Source: Burkholderia plantarii (GTDB taxonomy: Bacteria > Pseudomonadota > Gammaproteobacteria > Burkholderiales > Burkholderiaceae). Taken from it: a stretch of DNA of 64,000 nt. This document shows, one piece after another, positions 34,142 to 42,709 of the stretch; the first letter of the stretch is position 1, and each line of letters opens with the position of its first letter. A program made the position numbers and the translations under genes. The notes under the pieces were generated by a model that was given only the letters and a program-made list of their open reading frames with translations, had not been told where the DNA came from and made no database searches. The stretch lies in the NCBI RefSeq assembly GCF_001411805.1, contig NZ_CP007212.1, positions 1,612,001-1,676,000 on the forward strand. The letters are read 5' to 3'.

Positions 34142-35428
34142 ATGACAATCCGCTATCGCTACTGGATCGGCGCGCTGCTGTTCGGCGCCGGCATGCTGAA
34201 CTATCTCGACCGCGCCGCGCTGTCGGTGGTCGCGCCGATCATCAAGCACGACCTCGGCATCGACGACGCGCAGATGGGCGTGCTGTTCAGCAGCTTCTTC
34301 GTCGGCTACTGCCTGTTCTGTTTCGTCGGCGGCTGGGCGGCCGACCGCTTCGGCCCGCGCCGCGTGTTCGGCGTGGCGGCGGCGGTGTGGTCGCTGTTCT
34401 GCGGCGCGACCGCGCTGGCCGGCTCGTTCGCGCACCTGATGATCGTGCGCGTGGCGTTCGGAGTGGGCGAGGGGCCGATGGGCACCACCACCAACAAGTC
34501 GATCTCGAACTGGTTCCCGCGCAGCGAGGCCGGCCGCGCGGTGGGCTGGACCAACGCCGGGCAGCCGCTCGGCGCGGCGATCGCGGCGCCCGTCGTCGGG
34601 CTGGTCGCGCTGCAGTTCGGCTGGCGCATCTCGTTCGTGGTGATCGCCGCGCTCGGCTTCCTGTGGCTGGCCGCCTGGTTGACCGTGTTCCGCGACGACC
34701 CGGCCACGCACCCGCGCGTGTCGGCCGAGGAGGCGCGCGAGATCGTGGCGGACCGCGCCGTGGATGCGGTGGCCGAGTCCGGCGCGCCGGGCGGCGGCGA
34801 GCGCGGCCTGGTCCACTACCTGCTGTCGCGGCCGGTGCTCGGCGTGGCGCTCGCGTTCTTCAGCTTCAACTACGTGCTGTACTTTTTCCTGTCCTGGCTG
34901 CCGAGCTACCTGACCGACTACCAGCACCTGAACATCAAGCAGATGAGCGTGGTGGGGATCCTGCCGTGGCTCGGCGCGACGGTGGGCTTCGCCGCGGGCG
35001 GCAGCGTGTCGGACCGCATCTACCGGCGCACCGGCGACGTGCTGTTCGCGCGCAAGATCGTGATCGTGGTGGGGCTCGGCGTGGCCGCCGCCTGCGTGTT
35101 GCTGGCCTCGCGCGTGAGTTCGCTCGGCGCGGCCGTCACGCTGATCGCGATCGCGAGCCTGTTCGCGTTCATGGCGCCGCAGGCCTGCTGGTCGCTGCTG
35201 CAGGAGATCGTGCCGCGCCGCCGGGTGGGCGCCGCGGGCGGCTTCGTCCATCTGCTGGCCAACCTGGCCGGGATCCTGTCGCCGAGCCTGACCGGCTGGC
35301 TGGTGCAGTACGGCGGCGGTTACGAGAGCGCGTTCGTGCTGGCGGGCGCGTCGGCGTTCGTCGGCGCGCTGATCCTGATGTTCGCGGTGCGCCCAGCCGC
35401 CGTCGAGCGGCTGCGCGGCGCGGCGTGA
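34142..35428 (+). CDS. MFS transporter, ACS family
   Basis: A 428-residue 12-helix carrier. LNYLDRAALSVVAPII at the start and GVGEGPMGTTTNKSISNWFP in the fourth/fifth helix region are ACS signatures shared with hexuronate, galactonate and glucarate transporters. The ATG follows CCCGGAGACACG. It follows the second enolase-superfamily gene (62 bp) and probably imports that enzyme's substrate. It has no close repeat similarity to the other two carriers in the cluster, which suggests different substrates rather than a recent duplication. Confidence 0.9.
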   Translation: MTIRYRYWIGALLFGAGMLNYLDRAALSVVAPIIKHDLGIDDAQMGVLFSSFFVGYCLFCFVGGWAADRFGPRRVFGVAAAVWSLFCGATALAGSFAHLMIVRVAFGVGEGPMGTTTNKSISNWFPRSEAGRAVGWTNAGQPLGAAIAAPVVGLVALQFGWRISFVVIAALGFLWLAAWLTVFRDDPATHPRVSAEEAREIVADRAVDAVAESGAPGGGERGLVHYLLSRPVLGVALAFFSFNYVLYFFLSWLPSYLTDYQHLNIKQMSVVGILPWLGATVGFAAGGSVSDRIYRRTGDVLFARKIVIVVGLGVAAACVLLASRVSSLGAAVTLIAIASLFAFMAPQACWSLLQEIVPRRRVGAAGGFVHLLANLAGILSPSLTGWLVQYGGGYESAFVLAGASAFVGALILMFAVRPAAVERLRGAA

Positions 35429-35766
35429 AGCGTCGGCCGGCGCGCCGTTGAGGGAGGGGCGGGCCGCAGTCGGGACGGGGTGAATTCGGTGGGTGGTCCG
35501 TCTGCGTTACGCGCGCGGTTGCCGCGTGCCCGAACCGGTGCCGGCGCGCGCCGGTTTCCACGGGACCGTTTCCATTGCCGAGCATCGTCCGATCCGCGAG
35601 ACGGATCCCGCGCGTCGTGCTCGCGTTGCCGGCCCGCGGCCGTGGCGACGCCGCGACAGACGGCGCCGCCGCGCCGTCGCTTCGCTTCCCCCGCCATCGC
35701 TGCGCGCCGGCATCACGCCTTGCGCGTCGATCGGCCTGCCGCCGCCCTGCCTCGGCGGCACGCGAA
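35429..35766. other. intergenic region between MFS and GNAT genes
   Basis: 338 GC-rich bases between convergent genes. No gene, terminator with T-tract or repeat was recognised. Confidence 0.4.
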
Positions 35767-36225
35767 TCAGATCGCCATCCACATCCGGTAGAACAGCACG
35801 CCTGGTTTCGAGGCCAGCGTCAGCGCCTCGGGATCGCGCGCGAAGCCGAGCCCCTCGTAGAATCCGGCCGCCGTCTCGCGGCCGGTACACCAGAGCGTCT
35901 TGCCGCCATGCTCGCGCGCGTGGTTCGCGCAGAGCCGCACCAGCACGCGTCCGAAACCGAGCCCGCGCAGCGGCTCGTCGATCGCCATGCCGCGCAGGCG
36001 CCAGCCGCCGGCCGGCGCCAACGCGTGGTGATCCTCGCGGCATACCGAGGCCACCCCGACCAGCCTCCCGTCGCGCCGGATGCCGAGATGCAGCGTGTCC
36101 GCTTCCAGATCGCCGGCGAGGCGCGAGGCGATTTCATCGCCATCGAGCAGCAAGCGGGCGCGCAGCGGATAAACGTCGTCGGCGCCGACCATAACAATTT
36201 CAAACAGCGAAGCGTGATTAATCAT
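35767..36225 (-). CDS. GNAT-family N-acetyltransferase
   Basis: A 152-residue acyl-CoA-dependent acetyltransferase. The acetyl-CoA pyrophosphate loop is LRGLGFGRVLVR (R/Q-x-x-G-x-G/A), preceded by a WRLRGMAIDEP strand and followed by ETAAGFYEGLGF, the usual Tyr-containing C-terminal strand region. The substrate is unknown. The ATG at 36225 begins MINHASLFEIV. A GTG at 36276 would add 17 residues, and no clear ribosome binding site decides between them. It is divergent from the GntR gene and appears unrelated to the surrounding sugar-acid genes. Confidence 0.85.
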   Translation of the reverse strand: MINHASLFEIVMVGADDVYPLRARLLLDGDEIASRLAGDLEADTLHLGIRRDGRLVGVASVCREDHHALAPAGGWRLRGMAIDEPLRGLGFGRVLVRLCANHAREHGGKTLWCTGRETAAGFYEGLGFARDPEALTLASKPGVLFYRMWMAI

Positions 36226-36365
36226 CGAGAATCTGGGCGATAGAGAGCGGTCTTTGAAATCAGTGTTGCCCGTCACATCTGACGGTTGCTCGGAGCTGGC
36301 GGTAAGGGTATCCTCGTCCGCGGGCCGATTGCGTGTTTAGCAAAAGACAATACTGCGATCACAGA

Positions 36366-37028
36366 ATGGAAGAAAAAACAAATTCAGACGCCGACCACGC
36401 GTATGACGAAATTCGAACACGAATTCTCGACGGACGCCTGGAACCAGGCCAGAAAATCTCACATCGCGGGTTGGCAAGCAAACTCGGAATCGGGCAGATG
36501 CCGGTGCGCAGCGCGTTGCAACGCCTGGCCGCCGAGAATCTCGTCACCGTGTTCGACAAGCGCGGCACCTATGTGAACGATCCGACGCGCGACGATCTCC
36601 AGCAGATCTTCGAGGTCCGGCTCGCGCTGGAAAGCACGGCAGCCTACCTCGCGGCGTGCCGCGGGCCGACGCCCGCGATGGCGGCCTCGGTGGACCGGAT
36701 GGAGCGGCTGATCGAGAGCGGCGAGACCGACATCATGGCCGAGCAGCGCATCGGTTGGGTTTTTCATCAGGAAATGTTTCTGGCCGCGAGAAACGAACGG
36801 CTGCACAATTTTTATAAATTACTGAGAGCACAGACGCTTGCATTGAATGAATTGCCACGTCAGGACATCGAGACGGTTCGGCGTGGCACCACGGAACATC
36901 TGGCGATTTATTCCGCGATTCGGGACGGACAACCCGAGGAAGCCCGCGGTCACATGTGGAATCACATCGTAGATGGAACCCCTGCAAGAATCAAATTAAT
37001 CCGGGCCAGAAATGAATCAAAAGAATAG
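36366..37028 (+). CDS. GntR-family regulator (FCD subfamily)
   Basis: A 220-residue regulator with a winged helix at residues 10-75 (AYDEIRTRILDGRLEPGQKI, then IGQMPVRSALQRLAAENLV) and an FCD effector domain (VRLALESTAAYLAA, VFHQEMFLAA, TEHLAIYSAI). The last 17 bases overlap the start of the downstream symporter, so the two are cotranscribed and the regulator probably controls uptake of the symporter's substrate. GC content falls in the first and last thirds compared with neighbours (for example RNERLHNFYKLLRAQT), hinting at a different history. Confidence 0.88.
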   Translation: MEEKTNSDADHAYDEIRTRILDGRLEPGQKISHRGLASKLGIGQMPVRSALQRLAAENLVTVFDKRGTYVNDPTRDDLQQIFEVRLALESTAAYLAACRGPTPAMAASVDRMERLIESGETDIMAEQRIGWVFHQEMFLAARNERLHNFYKLLRAQTLALNELPRQDIETVRRGTTEHLAIYSAIRDGQPEEARGHMWNHIVDGTPARIKLIRARNESKE

Positions 37029-38262
37029 CAGCACCTCGCTACCGCTGATCATGATCATCGCGCTGATTCTCGGCGCGTTGACCGGCGTTTATGCCCCGCA
37101 TTTCGCGGCCGACGTGGGCTTCCTCTCCACGCTGTTCGGCCATGCCATCAAGATGGTGGTGATGCCGCTGATCCTGCTGTCGGTGGTGGTGGGCAGCTAT
37201 CGCGCCGTCGAGCAGCGCCGCCACCTCGGGCGCACGGCCGTGATCGCGATCCTGTTCTTCATCGTCATGACGGTCATTTCGAGCGCGCTCGGGCTCGGGC
37301 TGTACTGGCTGTTCCGTCCGGGCCTCGGCGCCTCGATGACGGGCTCGGGCGCGCTGCCCGACCACCTCGCCACCAGCATCGACTGGATCAAGTTCATCAC
37401 CGACATGGTGCCGCAAAACCTGGTGGCCGCGCTTTCCTCGGGCAACGCGATCCCGGTGCTGGTGTTCGGCGTGATGCTCGGCACCGCGCTCGGCGCCACC
37501 GGCGAAGCGGGGCGCCCGGCCATCAACCTGTTCGCCTCGCTGCTGGCCGGCCTGTTCAAGATGGTCGAGTGGATCGTCGCGCTCTCGCCGCTGGCGATCT
37601 TCGCGGCGGTGGCCGGGCTGATGAGCAGCCGCGGCGTGGCCGGCCTGATGCCGCTCGTCAAGCTGCTCGGCATCGCCTATCTCGGCATGGCGATCCTGGC
37701 CGTGCTGCTGACGCTGATCATCGTGGCCACCGGCAACCAGCCGCTCGCCGTGATCCGCAAGGTCAGCGAGCCGCTGATCCTCGCCTTCACCACGCGTTCG
37801 TCGGAAATCACCTATCCGGTGCATCTGAAGAAACTGACGGAAATGGGCGTGCCGTCGTCGATCGCCTCGACCATCCTGCCGCTGTCGTACATCTTCAACC
37901 GCGACGGCGCGGTGCTCTATACCGCGCTCGCGGTCGGCTACCTGGCCGATGCCTATCACGTGGCCTGGAGCTGGCCGCTCGCGCTGACGATCCTCGCGCT
38001 GACGATCCTGACCATCGACGGCGCCGCGAACGTGCCGTCGGGCGCGATCGTCGCGATCACGATCGTGCTGGCCGCGGTGGGGCTGCCCGCCGAGGCGGTG
38101 CTGTTGATCCTCGGCGTGGACGCGTTCTTCGACATGGGCCGCACGGCGATGAACGTCTACGCGAGCACCGTGGCGATGACGGTGTCGCTGCGCCTGTCGA
38201 GCGACGAACGGATCACGGCGGCCGACGGCGTCGACGGCGGCGCCTCGTACCGCACCAACTGA
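37012..38262 (+). CDS. dicarboxylate/amino acid:cation symporter (DAACS family, GltP/DctA type)
   Basis: A 416-residue secondary carrier importing glutamate, aspartate or C4-dicarboxylates with H+ or Na+. The re-entrant loop motif is present as LAFTTRSSEITYP (family: A-F-x-T-x-S-S-x-A-T-L-P), the seventh-helix motif as FNRDGAVLYTALAV (family: N-M-D-G), and the final helix as FFDMGRTAMNV (family: D-x-x-R-T-x-x-N). Replacement of Met by Arg in NMDG is unusual and may mark an altered cation or substrate site. It overlaps the GntR gene by 17 bp. Confidence 0.9.
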   Translation: MNQKNSSTSLPLIMIIALILGALTGVYAPHFAADVGFLSTLFGHAIKMVVMPLILLSVVVGSYRAVEQRRHLGRTAVIAILFFIVMTVISSALGLGLYWLFRPGLGASMTGSGALPDHLATSIDWIKFITDMVPQNLVAALSSGNAIPVLVFGVMLGTALGATGEAGRPAINLFASLLAGLFKMVEWIVALSPLAIFAAVAGLMSSRGVAGLMPLVKLLGIAYLGMAILAVLLTLIIVATGNQPLAVIRKVSEPLILAFTTRSSEITYPVHLKKLTEMGVPSSIASTILPLSYIFNRDGAVLYTALAVGYLADAYHVAWSWPLALTILALTILTIDGAANVPSGAIVAITIVLAAVGLPAEAVLLILGVDAFFDMGRTAMNVYASTVAMTVSLRLSSDERITAADGVDGGASYRTN

Positions 38263-38731
38263 TCGGACCGGGCCCGGGCCCGGGCGCGGGCGCGGGCGCC
38301 CGCGCGGCCGGCCGGCGCCGTCGCGCGAGGCTTGCCGCGCGCCGGCCTGGATTCATCCGGCACGGCGCCGGCCGATGGCATCGTCCACGGCGGGCGACGC
38401 GGCGGCAAGCGGTATCGGCGGTCGAGGCAGTATCAGCGGTAGCGGCAAGGCCGGCTTTCCCGAGGCGGGAATGACGGCCGCGTTTCGATGGAAAGGATCA
38501 AGCAAACTGCGATCGCAGATTCGCGCGATCGTCGGCATGCAGCAGGCGAAGTGAAGACGTGTCCATGACGTCGCGACGTGATCGAGGGCAGCGCAGCCGC
38601 TCTCGGACGTCGCAGCTTACCGAGAGAGAGCGTTCGCATGACTGTCCTGACGGAAACCCGGATGCAGCAACCGGCCGAGGCCCGGCGAGGTCCGCCGGCA
38701 CCGGCGCGGCCCAACGCGCGAGGTGGGCGCC
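38263..38731. other. intergenic region between the symporter and the LuxR gene
   Basis: 469 bases. The first 45 are GGGCCC/GGGCGC-type low-complexity sequence including the perfect 16-bp palindrome GCGCGGGCGCCCGCGC (38290-38305), probably a transcript-end hairpin. The remainder should hold the luxR promoter. No gene was recognised. Confidence 0.45.
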
Positions 38732-39475
38732 GTGCGTGAGATCGACCAGCAGAACTATTTCGCCGTGTTCGACGAACTCGAGCGCGCGTCGGACCGCACC
38801 GCGCTGCGCAAGATCGTGACGCGGCTGATCCGGCCGCTGGGCGGCGAGCGCTTCGCGTTCCTGCTGATGCCGGCCGAGGGCGCCGCGCATCCGCGGCTCG
38901 ACGACGACGCGGTGCTGACCGACGCGGCGCCGGGCTGGCTCAGCGGTTACCGCGAGCGGCGCTGGTTCGACGCGGACCCCGGCATCGCCTACGCGCGCCG
39001 CACCTCCACGCCCACCACGGCCGGCTCGATCGCGCCGCAGACCGACGGCCAGCTCGCGCTGCGCACGCACGACGCCGCGCACGGCTTCGGCGCGAAGCTG
39101 ATCGCGCCGGCCCATCTGCCGACGCTGAACCTGGGCGGCGTGCTCTACGTGGGCAGCGCCGCGCCCGCGCGCGAGGCCGAGCCCGCGCTGCACGCGAAGC
39201 GGATGTTCTTCCGGCTGATCGCGAACGAACTGCTGGACTGGCACGCGGGGCAGATCCGCCGCGACGCGGCGCGTTCGCTGGCGCTGACCGAGCGTGAAAC
39301 GGGCATCCTGCGGCTGCTGCGCAGCGGCTATACCGCCCACAACATCGCCAAGGAGTTGAGCGTCGCGGTACCGACGGTCTACGGCTATTACAAACGGCTC
39401 AACGAAAAATTTTCTGTAAATCACATTTCGCTGACGGTAAAGCGGGCTGCCACCCTGGGTTTGCTGGATCAATAA
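38732..39475 (+). CDS. LuxR-type quorum-sensing regulator (solo in this window)
   Basis: A 247-residue regulator with an autoinducer-binding domain (residues 15-165) and a LuxR helix-turn-helix (about 180-240: LTERETGILRLLRSGYTAHNIAKELS read over two segments). The AHL-pocket signature is intact in SGYRERRWFDADPG: Tyr73, Trp78, Asp82 and Pro83 match the invariant Tyr, Trp, Asp and Pro of AHL-binding LuxR proteins. No luxI-type synthase is encoded in the window, so it may sense signals from elsewhere. The GTG at 38732 has GAGG at good spacing; a GTG three codons earlier is possible. An inverted repeat lies just downstream. Confidence 0.87.
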   Translation: MREIDQQNYFAVFDELERASDRTALRKIVTRLIRPLGGERFAFLLMPAEGAAHPRLDDDAVLTDAAPGWLSGYRERRWFDADPGIAYARRTSTPTTAGSIAPQTDGQLALRTHDAAHGFGAKLIAPAHLPTLNLGGVLYVGSAAPAREAEPALHAKRMFFRLIANELLDWHAGQIRRDAARSLALTERETGILRLLRSGYTAHNIAKELSVAVPTVYGYYKRLNEKFSVNHISLTVKRAATLGLLDQ

Positions 39476-39528
39476 ATGATTCACTTAAAACATGTGCGTC
39501 ACGGAATCTTTTTTCATCGATAAAAGGC

Positions 39529-39546
39529 TATCAGACAGCACTGATA
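39529..39546. promoter_or_regulatory. lux-box-like inverted repeat downstream of the LuxR gene
   Basis: TATCAG-ACAGCA-CTGATA has perfect 6-bp arms and an 18-bp span, in the AT-rich 39476-39560 part of the 447-bp gap between the LuxR gene and the next ORF. Size and symmetry resemble LuxR-family operators (typically 18-20 bp). It could instead be a weak hairpin at the luxR 3' end. The rest of the gap is GC-rich up to 39660, with a second AT-rich hairpin (ATCCGTTAT / ATAACCGGAT) near 39677-39705. Confidence 0.45.
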
Positions 39547-39922
39547 TTTAATATAGTGACTGGAAAATTCGGGTGTTACGATACGGGCGCACGGGCGGAG
39601 TGCGCCGGCCGGCAAGGCCGTGCCGGCCCTGGCGGGGCGGACGGTGCCGGCGCCGGTCGCGGCACTCGTGAAGTAATCCGTTATTTTTTTTCGATAACCG
39701 GATGCCGGCCATGCCGGCGCGGCGGCTGGCGCCAGGCCGATCGAATCGCGGTCAATCACGGAATACGGTTGATTTTGTGTTCGGCATAAATGCCCGAATG
39801 AATTGCACGCGAAGCCGAACATAATTGACGATATCGATTTATTGCCGCAGCGCGGCGCGAGGTGGTCCGCCGGTATCACGGCGGCGTGCGCGGCGCGGGG
39901 CCGGGTCACCATCGGGAGAGCC

Positions 39923-40165
39923 ATGGAACGTCCATTCAGTCAGGAGCACCGGAGCTTCGCCGTGACGGTCGAGAAATGCTGTCTGGCCGCGAGCGCGCTG
40001 CTTGTCGCCTGTGCCGTCGCGCTGGCGATCCTCGGCGGCTGCACGCCGGACGACGCCGGCATGCATCAGGGCGCCGTCGCGCGCGGCGATCTGCTGGCCG
40101 GTGCGGCCAGGCACGCCGCGCGGCCGCCGCCGGCCGCGCCGGGTGCGCCGTGGCGGCATGGCTGA
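39923..40165 (+). CDS. small hypothetical membrane/lipoprotein
   Basis: An 80-residue protein of unknown function. The ATG follows CGGGAGAG. Residues 18-40 form a hydrophobic segment (CCLAASALLVACAVALAILG) ending in LGGC, which could be a lipobox with Cys41. The C-terminal half is Ala/Pro/Arg-rich. It is either a small lipoprotein or a single-pass membrane protein. It stands 148 bp upstream of another small hypothetical gene. No homologue is recognised. Confidence 0.5.
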   Translation: MERPFSQEHRSFAVTVEKCCLAASALLVACAVALAILGGCTPDDAGMHQGAVARGDLLAGAARHAARPPPAAPGAPWRHG

Positions 40166-40312
40166 GGCGGGCGCGGGCAAAACGGTGGAGAGGGCGTGAT
40201 CGAAGGACGGGCGCGGGATCGATGGAGCGGGCAGGACGGCTGCGGCGGCGCCGTTCGCCGTGGTGGCACGGCGATGTAGCGCCCGCGATTGGGACTTAAG
40301 GAGCGAGACCAG

Positions 40313-40639
40313 ATGAACGTGCGGCAGGAGACGCGGACGGCATACGTGGGCGAGGTACACGGCATGCCGCCGGGCAGGATGACGAAGGACGAGATGCGCA
40401 TCGACGTGCTGTCCGGCCGGATTCACGCGCAGGAGGCGCTGCTCAAGGCGCTGATGGAGATCTGTCCGGACAAGGACGGGCTGCTGCGCCGCCTCGAGGC
40501 CGAAACGGCGAACATGAGCCTGTCGCTGCGCGAGAGCGACTGCTCGCTCCTGATGTACGCGGCCTTCATCGAGCATACCGCCGCGCTGCGCGAATGCATC
40601 GCCGCGCCGGTGGTGGGCGAGTGCCTGCACGGCGGCTGA
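40313..40639 (+). CDS. hypothetical protein
   Basis: A 108-residue soluble protein with a strong ribosome binding site (AAGGAGCGAGACCAG before the ATG). It is predicted mostly helical (DEMRIDVLSGRIHAQEALLKAL; LLRRLEAETANMSLSLRES), with a small C-terminal helix and a Cys-Leu-His tail. No family is recognised and there is no signal peptide or membrane segment. Balanced composition and the ribosome binding site argue that it is a real gene. It converges on the nrsF gene with a 12-bp gap. Confidence 0.7.
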   Translation: MNVRQETRTAYVGEVHGMPPGRMTKDEMRIDVLSGRIHAQEALLKALMEICPDKDGLLRRLEAETANMSLSLRESDCSLLMYAAFIEHTAALRECIAAPVVGECLHGG

Positions 40640-40651
40640 GCGGCGCGCGTC

Positions 40652-41293
40652 TCACCACCTGAGATAGCCGGGCGCGAGCGCCGCGCCGATCGCGGTCGTC
40701 AGCACGATCGCCAGCGCGTACCAGATTCCCCAGAACGACAGCGACACGTCGGCGCCGTACAGCGAAAACACCAGCAGCCCCTGGGCGCCGGCCAGCAGGC
40801 CCGCGCCCGCGCCGGCCAGCGCGAGGCGCGTCGGCGCGAGCCCCTTGAGCGCGTGCATCGCCGCCGCCAGCGGCGGCAGCGAGAGCAGCACGAGGTTCGC
40901 GGCGGCCAGCCACCCGCTCGTGCCGAGCATCAGCTGCAGCCGGTAGCCGGGCGGCGTGGCGAGCAGCACGCCGCCGCCCGCCAGCAGCATCGTCAACACC
41001 GGCAGCGCCGCCGCGATCCATGCCATGCGCACCGGCGCGCCGGGCCGCCCGAGCCGCTCGGTCAGCTTCATCGCCGCGACGATGAGGCTGAGCGGGAACG
41101 CGAGACGCGCCCAGAACCGCGTGGTCAGGATCACCTCCGGCATGTCGCTGCGGATGCCGTACAGCCCGACCAGCAGCGCGACGCTGCCGGCGAAGCCGGT
41201 CAGCAGCGCGCGCTCGATGCGGCGCGCGACGGCACCGGGCTCGACCGGCCGCAGGTCGGCCGCGAGCCGCGTGACGAGATCGCGCGTCTTCAT
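40652..41293 (-). CDS. nrsF: NrsF-type (DUF1109) membrane anti-sigma factor, cysteine-less
   Basis: A 213-residue protein with six predicted membrane helices and the DUF1109 layout (MKTRDLVTRLAADLRPV start; GLAPTRLALAGAGAGLLAG in the fifth helix region; FWGIWYALAI near the end). NrsF proteins hold a SigF-type ECF sigma factor at the membrane, and in Caulobacter two conserved cysteines are needed for signal response. Here there is no Cys in the whole protein: the usual Cys-Pro region is GTSGWLAAAN and the usual His-Cys region is SLYGADVSLSFW. The gene normally follows its sigma factor gene, but only 127 bp separate it from doxX and no sigma factor is encoded there. Confidence 0.85.
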   Translation of the reverse strand: MKTRDLVTRLAADLRPVEPGAVARRIERALLTGFAGSVALLVGLYGIRSDMPEVILTTRFWARLAFPLSLIVAAMKLTERLGRPGAPVRMAWIAAALPVLTMLLAGGGVLLATPPGYRLQLMLGTSGWLAAANLVLLSLPPLAAAMHALKGLAPTRLALAGAGAGLLAGAQGLLVFSLYGADVSLSFWGIWYALAIVLTTAIGAALAPGYLRW

Positions 41294-41420
41294 CGTGGAG
41301 CCAGGGCCGCGGCGCCGCCGGCCGATCGATGCGGGCCGTGAAGCGCGTCCCGAAGGTCGCTTCGACCGCCTCGATCACGTCGACCATTCCGAACCTCGGG
41401 CGCGCGCACGACGTGCCGGT

Positions 41421-41924
41421 TCACGCGCGCGGCGAGCGATCGCCGAGCAGGCTGTCGAGCGAGATCCGGCCCGGCCCCCAGGCGGCGATGCCGAGCGCCA
41501 TCGCGGCCCAGGTCAGATGGACCGGCCAGCCGTCGGGCACCGTCAGCTCCACCACGCAGGTCATCAGCAGCAGGCCGATCGCGGCGAACCGCGTGCCGAG
41601 GCCGAGCACCAGCAGCACCGGAAACCCCACCTCGCCGCAGCCCGACAGGAACGCGAACAGCGCCGGCATCGGGAACGGGTAGGGGCCGCCGGGCAGGTGC
41701 AGCTGGAACTCGCTCGTGAACAGCTGGATCGCCGTGTCGCTCAACTGGAAGACGCCGCTCCATTTGAGCACGCCCGATTTCCAGAACGGCACCGCGAGCG
41801 CGAGCCGCAGCGCGAGTTGCGCGAGCCACGGCTGCGCGAACCATTCGACGGCCAGCCGCGCGCGGCGGACCAGTTCGGGGAGGCCGCCGGACAGCGGCCG
41901 GGAAGGCATGCGAGGGGCTGACAT
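41421..41924 (-). CDS. DoxX-family membrane protein
   Basis: A 167-residue protein with four membrane segments. The DoxX pattern is seen in RLALAVPFWKSGVLKW, the FAFLSGCGEVGFPVLLVLGLGTR region (Glu in the second helix pair) and GLLLMTCVVELTV. DoxX proteins are small quinol-associated membrane proteins and are frequent last partners in bufferin operons. The ATG lies 5 bp after the bufC stop, so it belongs to the same transcript. After its stop, 127 bp follow without the expected ECF sigma gene. Confidence 0.88.
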   Translation of the reverse strand: MSAPRMPSRPLSGGLPELVRRARLAVEWFAQPWLAQLALRLALAVPFWKSGVLKWSGVFQLSDTAIQLFTSEFQLHLPGGPYPFPMPALFAFLSGCGEVGFPVLLVLGLGTRFAAIGLLLMTCVVELTVPDGWPVHLTWAAMALGIAAWGPGRISLDSLLGDRSPRA

Positions 41925-41929
41925 GTCGA

Positions 41930-42709
41930 TCAGTCTCCGAGGTGAACGGCGCTGAACACGCCGGTGTCGATCATCGCGGCGAGATTGGCCGGCAGATCGA
42001 ACGAGGGGGTGGCATCGAGCGCGATCGCGACGGCCTCGCCGAGCGGGGCGCCGTCGATCAGGGCGGTGAGGAACGCGGCGCCGCCGGGCGCGAGGCGCGA
42101 GACGATCACGTCGAGATCGGGCCGCGTGACGAGCGCGTCCTCGGCGTCGCCGCGGACGAGCGGCTCGACCGGGCCGTCCTGCTTGTTCATCGCGAAGATC
42201 GCGACGGCCGGGTACGGCGAGCGCACGATCCGCGTGGCCGGGTGCGCGGTGAACGTGACGTCGGCCAGCACCTCGGGCGCGATCGACGCGAACGCGTCGG
42301 CCGCGAGCACCGGCAGGTCGGCCGCGTGATAGGCGTCGAGCCAGGCGCGCTCGATGCGTGCCGTGTCGGCGAGCCACGGCATCTCGCGCGCGTACTCGTA
42401 GCGCGCGATGAACTCGGGGAACGCACGGCCGTATTCGAACAGCAGCGGCGAGACGGGCGGCGTCTCGCGCAGATGGAAGCGCGCCATCGCGCGGAAGAAT
42501 TCCACGCCGGTGATGCGCTGCACGGCCGGGTAGATCGCGGCCAGCGCGTCGATCAGGCTGACCGTGACGTTGTTGCGATAGACGTTGTAGCGCGTCACGA
42601 CGCCCTTGCCGCCGTGCGCGACGACCCCGGGCGGCGCGGCCAGTTCGGGATTCACGAGGCCGGAAGAGAACGCCGATGCATAGTGATCCGAATCAATCTC
42701 AACTGACAT
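41930..42709 (-). CDS. bufC: BufC-type RiPP recognition/partner protein (DUF2063)
   Basis: A 259-residue protein with the N-terminal DUF2063 domain ([50 protein letters not shown]), annotated elsewhere as a putative DNA-binding domain but shown in bufferin systems to be the partner of the MNIO enzyme that binds the precursor. The C-terminal half carries a winged-helix-like domain. It overlaps bufB by 11 bp, showing tight coupling. Together BufB and BufC convert precursor cysteines to thiooxazole-type heterocycles. Confidence 0.88.
   Translation of the reverse strand: MSVEIDSDHYASAFSSGLVNPELAAPPGVVAHGGKGVVTRYNVYRNNVTVSLIDALAAIYPAVQRITGVEFFRAMARFHLRETPPVSPLLFEYGRAFPEFIARYEYAREMPWLADTARIERAWLDAYHAADLPVLAADAFASIAPEVLADVTFTAHPATRIVRSPYPAVAIFAMNKQDGPVEPLVRGDAEDALVTRPDLDVIVSRLAPGGAAFLTALIDGAPLGEAVAIALDATPSFDLPANLAAMIDTGVFSAVHLGD

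Noticed and set aside
41294..41420. Short peptide reading MVDVIEAVEATFGTRF between doxX and nrsF, considered as a sigma factor or acyl-carrier remnant
   Set aside because: Only a vague likeness to an ACP helix and none to sigma region 4. Too short to support any gene.
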